Source: Aquificaceae bacterium
GTDB lineage: Bacteria > Aquificota > Aquificia > Aquificales > Aquificaceae
Reading direction: 5' to 3'
NCBI GenBank assembly: GCA_015487535.1
Contig: WFPN01000323.1
Location: forward strand, 1 to 11,174
Length of the DNA stretch: 11,174 nucleotides
Translations under genes and position numbers: made by a program
The notes under the pieces: model-generated
What the model saw: only the letters and a program-made list of their open reading frames with translations
Databases searched by the model: none
What the model was told of the DNA's origin: nothing
Shown here: positions 1 through 5,623 of the stretch, one piece after another
How the letters are laid out: every line of letters begins with the position of its first letter
How positions within the stretch are numbered: position 1 is the stretch's first letter

Positions 1-30
1 CAGGTTAAGGAGATTTTAAAAGAGATATAA
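1..30 (+). CDS. 3' end of an upstream gene (partial, unidentified)
   Basis: The first reading frame is open from the window edge and encodes the tail QVKEILKEI followed by a TAA stop at 28-30. A charged, helix-like tail ending just ahead of the next co-directional gene fits a real C-terminus, but nine residues cannot be assigned to a family. In some bacteria a small lipoprotein gene lies beside argH or lysA, so either would be a guess from context only. The stop codon lies inside a TATAAT box that may serve the next gene. Confidence 0.4.
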   Translation, partial: QVKEILKEI

Positions 31-31
31 T
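26..31 (+). promoter_or_regulatory. Candidate -10 box for the lipoprotein gene
   Basis: A perfect TATAAT covers the TAA stop of the upstream gene. The expected transcription start, about seven bases downstream near base 38, is only about five bases ahead of the ATG at 43, giving an almost leaderless mRNA. No good -35 box is visible at the right spacing. Confidence 0.4.
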
Positions 32-42
32 TCATTTTGAAG

Positions 43-816
43 ATGATTTGTTGGAGATTTAAAATCCTTTACCTCCTTTTAAAGTTCGGTTTAATTCTAT
101 CGTGTGGTATCAAAAAACCGCCAAAACCCCTGCCTCCTCCCGAGTACGAACTGAAGAGGATAGGTAGCAAAGTTTACCTCATACCCAAAACCAAAGGTCT
201 GAAGGCGGAGGGTTTTGTACCCAAAGATGGGTTCTTAGTCAGGGATGATCCCTCAAGGTTCTGCTTCAAGGTGTCAGGCCCAAAGGGAAGGGAGATCCTG
301 AGCTGCGTGGAAGAAGCCGGAGCGGGCAGGCCCTCCCTTGAGGTTGAGGTGAAGGACGACAGGGTGGAGATAATCGCCAAGGAGATGGGAACCTACAGGC
401 TATACCCATACAGGGATGGTAGGCTGATCCCCAAACCCCTGGCCGAGGTGAGGGGCAGGAAGATGGAGATCAAGAGGGGGCTAAAACCAAAAATCGTTGG
501 GGTGACTAAGGTGATGGGAAGGGTTGATAGTGAACCTACTATAGTTGAGATACCTCCGGTCGAACCCCCGAGGCCAGCACCCCCGGAGGACGTCAGGTAC
601 GTTGTAAGGGGGGATAAGCTCTTCCTCTACTGGTGGGGTCCGGACGATGAGGTCAGATTTCTGGTTTACAAAAACGGAAAGCTCCTGACTACGGAGCCAA
701 TAGTGAGCAACTACTATGTGGACGAACTTCCCAAAAGAGAAACTGTTTACGAGATAGTCAGCGTGAACAGTGCAGGGGCCAAAAGCGAGCCAGCGAGGAT
801 AGTTTACAGACCGTAG
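43..816 (+). CDS. Predicted lipoprotein with fibronectin type III-like C-terminal domain
   Basis: A 257-residue envelope protein of unknown function. The N-terminus has a basic and hydrophobic signal segment that ends in a lipobox-like ILSC with Cys at about residue 21, so lipid anchoring is predicted. It is followed by a Gly-Ile-Lys-Lys and proline-rich linker like that of small LptM-type lipoproteins. Residues about 180-257 have the strand pattern of an fn3 domain, with a Trp-Trp core pair, a YKNGK turn and a VYEIVSVNSAG segment. A second, degenerate beta domain may occupy about 25-140. I chose the ATG at 43 because the in-frame TTG at 37 would lie at or before the start of an mRNA driven by the TATAAT at 26-31; neither start has a clear Shine-Dalgarno sequence. 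The last 13 bases overlap the 3' end of the convergent biotin carboxylase gene. The exact family is unknown. Confidence 0.75.
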   Translation: MICWRFKILYLLLKFGLILSCGIKKPPKPLPPPEYELKRIGSKVYLIPKTKGLKAEGFVPKDGFLVRDDPSRFCFKVSGPKGREILSCVEEAGAGRPSLEVEVKDDRVEIIAKEMGTYRLYPYRDGRLIPKPLAEVRGRKMEIKRGLKPKIVGVTKVMGRVDSEPTIVEIPPVEPPRPAPPEDVRYVVRGDKLFLYWWGPDDEVRFLVYKNGKLLTTEPIVSNYYVDELPKRETVYEIVSVNSAGAKSEPARIVYRP

Positions 817-2237
817 TGGGCCGCTATCGCGGCCGATATTGCGAGGACTATGTCCTCCCTGTCCACCTCTCCCTCTACGGCAAAGTCGTACTCTCCCTTC
901 TGGATCTTCTCCTCCAAGAACCTGACCCCGAAGTCTCCCCTCAGGAAGTCCGGATCCCTCACGATCTCTCTATATAGGGGTATGTTTGTGGGAACTCCCC
1001 TTACGATGAACTCGTCTATCGCCCTCCTCGATCTTGCCACAGCCTTCTCCCAGGTGAGGGCCCATACCGTCATCTTGGCTATCATCGAGTCGTAGTAGGG
1101 CGGGATTATGTAGTCCTTATAGACTCCCGCATCTATCCTGACTCCCGGACCACCGGGGGAGTAGTAGGCGGTTATCTTGCCCGGAGAGGGGGCAAAGCCC
1201 TTTTTAGGATCCTCTGCGTTTATCCTGAACTCGATAGCGTATCCTCTGAAGGTTATATCGCTCTGGAGGAAGGGAAGGGGCTCTCCAGCAGCTATCCTTA
1301 TCATCGTCTCCACTATGTCCACGCCGGTGATGGTCTCCGTGATGGTGTGCTCAACCTGGAGGCGCGTGTTCATCTCTATGAAGTAGTACTCTCCGGTCTT
1401 GGTATCCACGAGGAATTCCAGGGTCCCCGCGTTCTCGTAACCGACCCTCATAAGGGCACGCACAGCGTTCCCAAGGATCTTCATCCTCAGATCCCTGTCC
1501 AGGGCCGGAGAAGGTGCTATCTCTATCAGCTTCTGATGCCTCCTCTGTATTGAGCAGTCCCTCTCCCCCAGATGTATTATGTTCCCGTACTTGTCTCCGA
1601 GAACCTGAACCTCTATGTGCTTGGGATTGTCTATGTACTTCTCTACGAATATGTCCCCCTTACCGAAGAAGGCCTCAGCCTCCCTGTAGGCACTCTCGAA
1701 GGCACTCTTTAGCTCCTCCTCCGAGCGGACCACCCTCATACCCCTTCCGCCGCCCCCGTAGGCGGCCTTGAGCATAACGGGAAAACCTATCTCCTTTGCA
1801 AACTGAAGGGCCTCCTCCGGATCGTTCAGGGGTTCCGGTGTTCCGGGAACCACAGGCAGCCCCGCCTCGGACATGACCTTCTTGGCCTTCACCTTGTCCC
1901 CGAACATCTCTATCTGCTCGGGTGTGGGACCTATGAAGGTTACCCCTCTCCTGCGGCAGTACCTCGCAAAGTCCGCGTTCTCCGCAAGGAATCCGTATCC
2001 CGGATGTATGGCGTCCGCCCCCACCTGACGGGCGAGATCCACTATACGGACGTAGTCGAGGTACGCCCTTATGGGATCTCCCGGTATAAGGTAGGCTTCG
2101 TCCGCCTTCTTGACGTAGAGGGATCTGACGTCCGCCTCGGAGTATATGGCTACTGTCTTTATACCGAGCTCCTTACAGGCCCTTATTATCCTAAGGGCAA
2201 CCTCTCCTCTGTTGGCAACGAGGACTTTCTTAAACAT
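804..2237 (-). CDS. pycA: Biotin carboxylase subunit of a two-subunit pyruvate or 2-oxoglutarate carboxylase
   Basis: An ATP-grasp enzyme of 477 residues that carboxylates biotin with ATP and bicarbonate. Visible signatures: NRGE at 9-12, the HPGYGFLAEN segment at 78-87, ATP-site Lys115 and Lys157, the glycine loop GGGGRG at 161-166, HQK at 234-236, metal ligands Glu274 and Glu288, and catalytic Arg292 to Glu296 in RLQVEH. Several features fit PYC/CfiB subunits better than acetyl-CoA carboxylase AccC: Thr298 after RLQVEH, where AccC has Pro, the RGVPTNI segment and the C-terminal AAIAAHYGL. The family supplies the subunit that charges a biotin-carboxyltransferase partner (PycB or CfiA), in anaplerosis or the reductive TCA cycle; no partner gene is in the window. 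The ATG at 2237 matches the family start. The longer TTG start at 2267 would add ten atypical residues and overlap ksgA. There is no Shine-Dalgarno sequence. The exact keto-acid substrate cannot be told from this subunit. Confidence 0.9.
   Translation of the reverse strand: MFKKVLVANRGEVALRIIRACKELGIKTVAIYSEADVRSLYVKKADEAYLIPGDPIRAYLDYVRIVDLARQVGADAIHPGYGFLAENADFARYCRRRGVTFIGPTPEQIEMFGDKVKAKKVMSEAGLPVVPGTPEPLNDPEEALQFAKEIGFPVMLKAAYGGGGRGMRVVRSEEELKSAFESAYREAEAFFGKGDIFVEKYIDNPKHIEVQVLGDKYGNIIHLGERDCSIQRRHQKLIEIAPSPALDRDLRMKILGNAVRALMRVGYENAGTLEFLVDTKTGEYYFIEMNTRLQVEHTITETITGVDIVETMIRIAAGEPLPFLQSDITFRGYAIEFRINAEDPKKGFAPSPGKITAYYSPGGPGVRIDAGVYKDYIIPPYYDSMIAKMTVWALTWEKAVARSRRAIDEFIVRGVPTNIPLYREIVRDPDFLRGDFGVRFLEEKIQKGEYDFAVEGEVDREDIVLAISAAIAAHYGL
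819..834. repeat. GC-rich perfect hairpin at a convergent gene junction
   Basis: GGCCGC and GCGGCC form a perfect six-base-pair stem around a four-base loop. The hairpin begins two bases after the stop codon of the lipoprotein gene and lies within the last codons of the biotin carboxylase gene. There is no T-run after it on either strand, so it is not a standard intrinsic terminator. It could still slow polymerase or protect the 3' end of the lipoprotein mRNA. Confidence 0.4.
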
Positions 2238-2244
2238 CTGAGTA

Positions 2245-2250
2245 ATTATA
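2245..2250 (-). promoter_or_regulatory. Consensus -10 box for biotin carboxylase (leaderless)
   Basis: On the minus strand TATAAT is followed by seven bases and then the ATG at 2237, so the predicted transcription start falls at or one base before the start codon. A -35 box would lie inside the first codons of ksgA; none matches TTGACA well. The overlapping plus-strand TAATTA at 2243-2248 is equally close to the ksgA ATG at 2257. Confidence 0.5.
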
Positions 2251-2256
2251 TATCTA

Positions 2257-2991
2257 ATGAGGCTCAAGAAATCTTACGGTCAGCATCTGCTCAAATCCTC
2301 AGGGGTTCTGAAGAAGATAGCACAAGCCCTCGAGATAGAAGGGGGGGATACGGTCATCGAGATAGGTGGAGGGACGGGGAACCTGACAAGGGTTCTGCTC
2401 GAGGAACCCATCGGTAAGCTATACGTCCTTGAGCTGGACGAAGACATGGTGACCGAGCTAAAGAAGATAGAAGACCCGAGGCTCGAGGTGATCAACGCAG
2501 ATGCGAGCGAGTTCGACTTCTGCACCCTCGGGGAGAACTTAAGGCTCGTAGGGAACCTCCCGTACAACATGGGATCTCTGATAATAGAGAACGTGGTGTT
2601 CCACCACGGATGCGTCCCCGCCGGTGTGTTCATGCTCCAAAAGGAGGTTGCACTCAAACTGGCTGGGAAAGGGGATATAAGCTGGCTTTCGGTATTTCTA
2701 AATACCTTTTACGAGGTCGAGTATATAATGAGCGTTCCCCCAAGGTTCTTCGTTCCTCCTCCGAAGGTGGACTCTGGTGTTATAAGGATAAGGAGAAAAG
2801 AAGAACTGCCCCAGATAGATCTCGAAAGGTTCAAATCCTTCCTCACGAGCCTCTTCTCCATGAGGAGGAAGAAGCTGAGGAAGAAGCTGAGCGAAGAGGT
2901 CCTTTCGAAAGCGGGCATAGACCCGAACCTGAGGGTGGAGCAACTCTCCCTCGGAGACTTTCTCAAACTGTATAATGTGTATGAGGTTTGA
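2257..2991 (+). CDS. ksgA: 16S rRNA (adenine1518/1519-N6,N6)-dimethyltransferase KsgA/RsmA
   Basis: A 244-residue SAM-dependent enzyme that dimethylates two adjacent adenines in helix 45 of 16S rRNA late in small-subunit assembly. The N-terminal KKSYGQHLL is the family opening. SAM motif I is EIGGGTGN at 35-42, the ribose-binding acidic pair is Glu59/Asp61, an NADA stretch lies at 80-83, and the catalytic NLPYN is at 100-104. The FVPPPKVDSGVI stretch and the basic MRRKKLRKKL segment before the C-terminus are also typical. It is a little shorter than the roughly 270 residues of E. coli KsgA, as is common in thermophiles. The start is fixed by the conserved N-terminus. There is no Shine-Dalgarno sequence, and only 19 bases separate this ATG from the divergent biotin carboxylase ATG. 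The stop lies five bases before the speE start. Confidence 0.95.
   Translation: MRLKKSYGQHLLKSSGVLKKIAQALEIEGGDTVIEIGGGTGNLTRVLLEEPIGKLYVLELDEDMVTELKKIEDPRLEVINADASEFDFCTLGENLRLVGNLPYNMGSLIIENVVFHHGCVPAGVFMLQKEVALKLAGKGDISWLSVFLNTFYEVEYIMSVPPRFFVPPPKVDSGVIRIRRKEELPQIDLERFKSFLTSLFSMRRKKLRKKLSEEVLSKAGIDPNLRVEQLSLGDFLKLYNVYEV
2865..2891 (+). repeat. 12-bp tandem repeat inside ksgA
   Basis: The unit AGGAAGAAGCTG occurs twice in a row at 2866-2889, with matching flanks that extend the repeat to 27 bases. It encodes a doubled Arg-Lys-Lys-Leu. This part of KsgA is normally basic, so the repeat may reflect codon choice for a conserved motif rather than a recent duplication. Confidence 0.6.
2971..2976 (+). 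promoter_or_regulatory. Candidate -10 box ahead of speE
   Basis: A perfect TATAAT lies in the last codons of ksgA. Transcription would start near 2983, giving a leader of about 14 bases that carries a GAGG Shine-Dalgarno core before the speE ATG. No clear -35 box is seen, so this may be chance. Confidence 0.3.
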
Positions 2992-2996
2992 AGAAG

Positions 2997-3839
2997 ATGA
3001 AGGACGTCTTCTTTATAGAGAGAGATCCCTACGCTCCGATAAGGCACTGCTACACCGTGAGCAAGATACTCTACGAGGGGAAGAGCGAGTATCAGGAGAT
3101 CCTGGTTTTAGAGTCTCCCGAGTTCGGCAGGCTCTTAGTTCTAGACGGTGTGGTCCAGCTCGATGAGAAGTACGAGTTCATGTACCACGAGTACCTGGCT
3201 CACGTCCCCTTACATGCCCACCCCAACCCCGAGGACGTTCTGATAATAGGAGGAGGGGACGGAGGAACGCTTAGGGAGGTTCTCAAGCACGAGTGCGTAA
3301 AACGTGCGGTTCTCGTGGATATAGACAAGGAGGTTATCGAGGTCTCCAAGAAGTTCTTTCCAACCCTATCCTGCTCCTTCGACGATCCAAGGGCGATAGT
3401 GGTGAACGAGGACGGATACAAGTACATACAGGACTACGAGAACGAGTTCGACGTTGTTATAGTGGACTCAACCGACCCTGTGGGTTTTGCCCACGTCCTG
3501 ACGACCGAGGAGTTCTTCAGGTTCGTTCACAGGGCGCTGAAGGAGGACGGTATCTTCGCAGCCCAGACAGAGTCCATACACTACCACCTGGATATGGTTG
3601 TCAAAATCCAGAAGAACCTCCAGAAGGTCTTTCCGATAGTCGATCTGTACACCTCGGTGGTCCCCATATACGCAGGCTACTGGTGGACCTACTCCATAGC
3701 CTCCAAAAAGCATGCCGTCCGCCAGCCGGCCCGTGAGGTGAAGGTTGATACGAAGATCTACTCGGAGGAGATGCACAGGTACGCCTTCCTTCCGGAAGGT
3801 TTTTACAGGAAGGTCATGGAGGGAGAGTTCAAGTTATAA
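2997..3839 (+). CDS. speE: Polyamine aminopropyltransferase (spermidine synthase family)
   Basis: A 280-residue cytosolic enzyme that transfers the aminopropyl group of decarboxylated S-adenosylmethionine to a diamine or polyamine. The small N-terminal beta domain carries the conserved Gln33 and His64 (YHEYLAHVPLHAHPNP). The Rossmann domain has GGGDGG at 85-90 for the co-substrate, Asp108 in LVDID for the ribose, and the catalytic DSTDP at 157-161 with Asp157 and Asp160. The C-terminal GYWWTYSIASKK is also typical. I chose the ATG at 2997, ten bases after a GAGG; the TTG at 2988 overlaps the ksgA stop and has no room for a ribosome site. In thermophiles this family may use agmatine, putrescine or longer polyamines, so the acceptor is uncertain. 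No speD or speA is in the window. Confidence 0.93.
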   Translation: MKDVFFIERDPYAPIRHCYTVSKILYEGKSEYQEILVLESPEFGRLLVLDGVVQLDEKYEFMYHEYLAHVPLHAHPNPEDVLIIGGGDGGTLREVLKHECVKRAVLVDIDKEVIEVSKKFFPTLSCSFDDPRAIVVNEDGYKYIQDYENEFDVVIVDSTDPVGFAHVLTTEEFFRFVHRALKEDGIFAAQTESIHYHLDMVVKIQKNLQKVFPIVDLYTSVVPIYAGYWWTYSIASKKHAVRQPAREVKVDTKIYSEEMHRYAFLPEGFYRKVMEGEFKL

Positions 3840-3840
3840 T
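3835..3840 (+). promoter_or_regulatory. Candidate -10 box for the rpsF operon
   Basis: A perfect TATAAT straddles the speE stop codon (TAA at 3837-3839). Initiation would fall near 3847 and yield a leader of about 52 bases containing the hairpin at 3855-3875 and the rpsF Shine-Dalgarno sequence. No good -35 match is visible 16-18 bases upstream. Confidence 0.45.
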
Positions 3841-3854
3841 ACTTGTTTGCCTCG

Positions 3855-3875
3855 CTCCCTCAGGATAAGAGGGGG
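3855..3875 (+). promoter_or_regulatory. Leader hairpin upstream of rpsF
   Basis: CTCCCTC at 3855-3861 pairs with GAGGGGG at 3869-3875, including one G-U pair, around a seven-base loop. It is followed by CCAAAAG rather than a T-run, so it is not an intrinsic terminator. CCTC at 3850-3853 and CTCC at 3855-3858 could instead pair with the Shine-Dalgarno GGAGG at 3887-3891, which suggests two alternative folds. The CCG trinucleotide expected in the known S6:S18 leader motif is absent. Confidence 0.4.
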
Positions 3876-3898
3876 CCAAAAGACCAGGAGGTGAAAGG

Positions 3899-4240
3899 AT
3901 GCCAAGGCACAGGCACTACAAGACCGTCAGGTTTTACGAGACCGTCTTCGTCCTCAAGCCCACACTGACCGAGGAAGAGGTTAAACAGCGGGCCGAGGAG
4001 ATCAAGAAGTTCATTGAGTCCAAGGGAGGAGAAATCCTCCACTTCCAGGACTGGGGAACTAAGACCCTGGCCTACAGGATCGAGAACTACAACCACGGAA
4101 GGTACTTCCTGGTTCAGTACAAAACGGAGAACCCACAGCTACCCAACGAGCTCGACTTCCAGCTGAAGATAAACGAGGACGTGATAAGGTGGCTCAACTT
4201 CCAGATAAAGGAGAGCGAGGTGATAAAGGGTGCTAAATAA
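3899..4240 (+). CDS. rpsF: 30S ribosomal protein S6
   Basis: A 113-residue S6 protein, which binds the platform of 16S rRNA as a heterodimer with S18. The family features are the opening FYETVFVLKP strand, the TEEEVKQRAEEIKKFIESKGGEI helix and the central GTKTLAYRIENYNHGRYFLVQY strands. The N-terminus carries a basic extension (MPRHRHYKTVR) of about ten residues before the usual start. The ATG at 3899 has a near-perfect Shine-Dalgarno AGGAGGTGA at 3886-3894 with a four- to five-base spacer. This opens the rpsF-ssb-...-rpsR-rplI operon and overlaps ssb by 11 bases. Confidence 0.96.
   Translation: MPRHRHYKTVRFYETVFVLKPTLTEEEVKQRAEEIKKFIESKGGEILHFQDWGTKTLAYRIENYNHGRYFLVQYKTENPQLPNELDFQLKINEDVIRWLNFQIKESEVIKGAK
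4217..4224 (+). promoter_or_regulatory. Shine-Dalgarno sequence inside rpsF that sets the ssb GTG start
   Basis: GAGGTGAT, an eight-base match to the anti-Shine-Dalgarno end of 16S rRNA, lies in the last codons of rpsF, five bases before the GTG at 4230. Its position implies translational coupling of ssb to rpsF. Confidence 0.7.
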
Positions 4241-4664
4241 GGTCCTCCTCATCGGAAGGCTGACCAGCGATCCCGTGATCAGATACCTCCCCTCGGGAAG
4301 TCCGGTTACGGAGTTCAACGTGGCCTGGAACAGAAGGTACAGGGCTGGTGAGGAGTGGAAGGAGGAGAGCCACTACTTCGATGTTAAGGCCTACGGCAAG
4401 CTGGCCGAGGACCTCTCCACCAGGCTGTCTAAAGGCTACCAGGTCGTGATAGAAGGCCGGCTCACCCAGGACAGGTGGACCGGACAGGACGGGAAGAACT
4501 ACTCAAAGGTGAGGATAGTGGCCGAGGCTGTGAGGATAATAAGGAAGCCCAGGATCGAGGAGGTGGAGGAGGAAGAGATCCCCACACCCGAGAAGATAGA
4601 GGAGGAGCTAAAGGCCCTCGAAGAGAAAGAACCCTTCGACGAGGACGATGAGATCCCCTTCTAG
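4230..4664 (+). CDS. ssb: Single-stranded DNA-binding protein
   Basis: A 144-residue SSB. The N-terminal OB-fold spans about residues 1-105, beginning with the family's NKVLLIGRLTSDPVIRYLPSG and including WKEESHYFDVKAYGKLAEDL and VVIEGRLTQDRW. A short Glu-rich linker leads to the acidic tip DEDDEIPF, the conserved docking peptide for replication and repair partners. It coats single-stranded DNA as an oligomer. The GTG start overlaps the rpsF stop by 11 bases. The TAG stop sits directly in the AGGAG of the following gene, so translation is probably coupled at both ends. The linker is short compared with E. coli SSB. Confidence 0.95.
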   Translation: MLNKVLLIGRLTSDPVIRYLPSGSPVTEFNVAWNRRYRAGEEWKEESHYFDVKAYGKLAEDLSTRLSKGYQVVIEGRLTQDRWTGQDGKNYSKVRIVAEAVRIIRKPRIEEVEEEEIPTPEKIEEELKALEEKEPFDEDDEIPF

Positions 4665-4673
4665 GAGAAGACT

Positions 4674-5384
4674 ATGCATATAAAGGTTGCTGTGTGCCCC
4701 CACGACTCTACCAAGAATAAGGTAAACTGGCTCTACTTCATAACATACCTGTCCGAGAAGGTGGGCGTTGATCTCACGATGGAGCAGTGTTTTGAGTTCG
4801 AGTGCTACTACAAGAGCTTCCCCTACGTGGACATGACCTATTCGAACCCGCTCGATGCCCTGAAGATACACGAGGAGAGAGGCTTTATCCCCGTCGCTGG
4901 GAACGACAACTACGACGAGGTGGTGATAATCGCAAACAGGGATGCCCAGCCCAGCTTAGAAGCTATAAGCGGGAACAAAGTTCTCTGCGTGGAGAACCAG
5001 TTCGCCACTTACCTGGGAATGAGGATACTGAGGAGGCTCGGGATAGAGCACTCCCTCGAGTACAGGGAGTCCTGGCAGAGCGTTCTGGGCGGCGTTTCTA
5101 AGGGAGAGGCACCCTACGGGTTCTTGTACAAGGACTTTTGGGAGCAGCTTTCGGACCTCTCAAGGAGGGCAGTGGTTCCTATATACGAGAGCGAGGAGAA
5201 GCTCAGCTCTCATCTGATAATGCTCGCTCCGGAGCTTCAGCAGTACAGAAACCTTATCCTTGCGGCCCTGGAGGAGATGCCCACAGATGAAAAGGGTGCT
5301 AAAATATTGAAGCAGCTCAGGATAAGCAGGTGGTATCCTGTCGATTCCCTAGATTACTTGAAAGAACTCGTTCAGGAGGTTTGA
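4674..5384 (+). CDS. PhnD-like periplasmic-binding-fold protein without signal peptide
   Basis: A 236-residue protein resembling the substrate-binding component of phosphate/phosphonate/phosphite ABC transporters (PhnD family). Matching elements in order: an N-terminal beta strand IKVAVCPHD, the YVDMTYSNPLDALKIHEE segment at about 51-68 where PhnD proteins have GxVD...P..Y, a SLEAISGNKVLCVEN strand that starts lobe 2, QSVLGGVSKGEAPYGFLYKD, and the C-terminal LKQLRISRWYPVDSLDYLKEL typical of the family end. There is no signal peptide or lipobox, so it is predicted to be cytosolic and is unlikely to serve an ABC importer; no permease or ATPase gene is near. The ATG has AGGAG at 4663-4667 with a six-base spacer. 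It lies nine bases after ssb and one base before rpsR, inside the ribosomal operon. A small-molecule sensing role is only a guess; the ligand is unknown. Confidence 0.8.
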   Translation: MHIKVAVCPHDSTKNKVNWLYFITYLSEKVGVDLTMEQCFEFECYYKSFPYVDMTYSNPLDALKIHEERGFIPVAGNDNYDEVVIIANRDAQPSLEAISGNKVLCVENQFATYLGMRILRRLGIEHSLEYRESWQSVLGGVSKGEAPYGFLYKDFWEQLSDLSRRAVVPIYESEEKLSSHLIMLAPELQQYRNLILAALEEMPTDEKGAKILKQLRISRWYPVDSLDYLKELVQEV

Positions 5385-5385
5385 G

Positions 5386-5607
5386 ATGGCTATAAAGAGA
5401 CCTGCGAAGAGAAAGGTTTGTTACTTCTGCGAGAACAAGAAGGAGCCTGACTACAAGAACTACGAGGAGCTGAGGCAGTTCATGACCGAGAGGGCGAGGA
5501 TAAAGTCCAGGAGGCAGACGAACCTCTGCAACAAGCATCAGAAGAGGCTCGCACTTCAGATAAAGAGGGCTCGCCAGCTCGCACTCCTGCCTTACGTTGT
5601 AGTCTAA
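5386..5607 (+). CDS. rpsR: 30S ribosomal protein S18 (zinc-ribbon form)
   Basis: A 73-residue S18, the partner of S6 on the 30S platform. Family features are KVCYFCENKK near the N-terminus, the DYKNYEELRQFMTERARIKSRR helix and the C-terminal basic helix with ALQIKRARQLALLPY. Cys12, Cys15, Cys48 and His51 form a potential CxxC...CxxH zinc site; many mesophilic S18 proteins have lost these ligands. The ATG has AGGAGGT at 5374-5380 with a five-base spacer, located in the last codons of the PhnD-like gene, whose TGA ends one base before this start. Confidence 0.96.
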   Translation: MAIKRPAKRKVCYFCENKKEPDYKNYEELRQFMTERARIKSRRQTNLCNKHQKRLALQIKRARQLALLPYVVV

Positions 5608-5623
5608 CAAAAGGAGGAAGGAG

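Noticed and set aside
2238..2267. TTG start at 2267 for the biotin carboxylase, adding ten residues
   Set aside because: The added residues do not fit the family, the extension overlaps ksgA, and the ATG at 2237 has the expected MFKKVLVANRGE start with a well-placed -10 box.
850..2417. Open frames opposite the biotin carboxylase gene (for example 1177-1386, 1514-1771, 2004-2417)
   Set aside because: They lie antisense to, or out of frame with, strongly conserved genes and encode low-complexity, Arg/Pro/Ser-rich peptides typical of shadow frames.
2865..2891. Tandem repeat as a phase-variation tract
   Set aside because: Only about two copies of a 12-base unit; changes would stay in frame, and the encoded basic segment is normal for KsgA.
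2988..2996. TTG start at 2988 for speE
   Set aside because: It overlaps the ksgA stop and leaves one base after the GAGG; the ATG at 2997 has proper spacing and gives the family N-terminus.
3855..3875. Hairpin after speE as an intrinsic terminator
   Set aside because: No T-run follows; it is succeeded by CCAAAAG and lies within the likely rpsF leader.
4674..5384. PhnD-like gene as part of a phosphonate transporter
   Set aside because: No signal peptide and no permease or ATPase gene in the window; only the binding-protein fold is supported.
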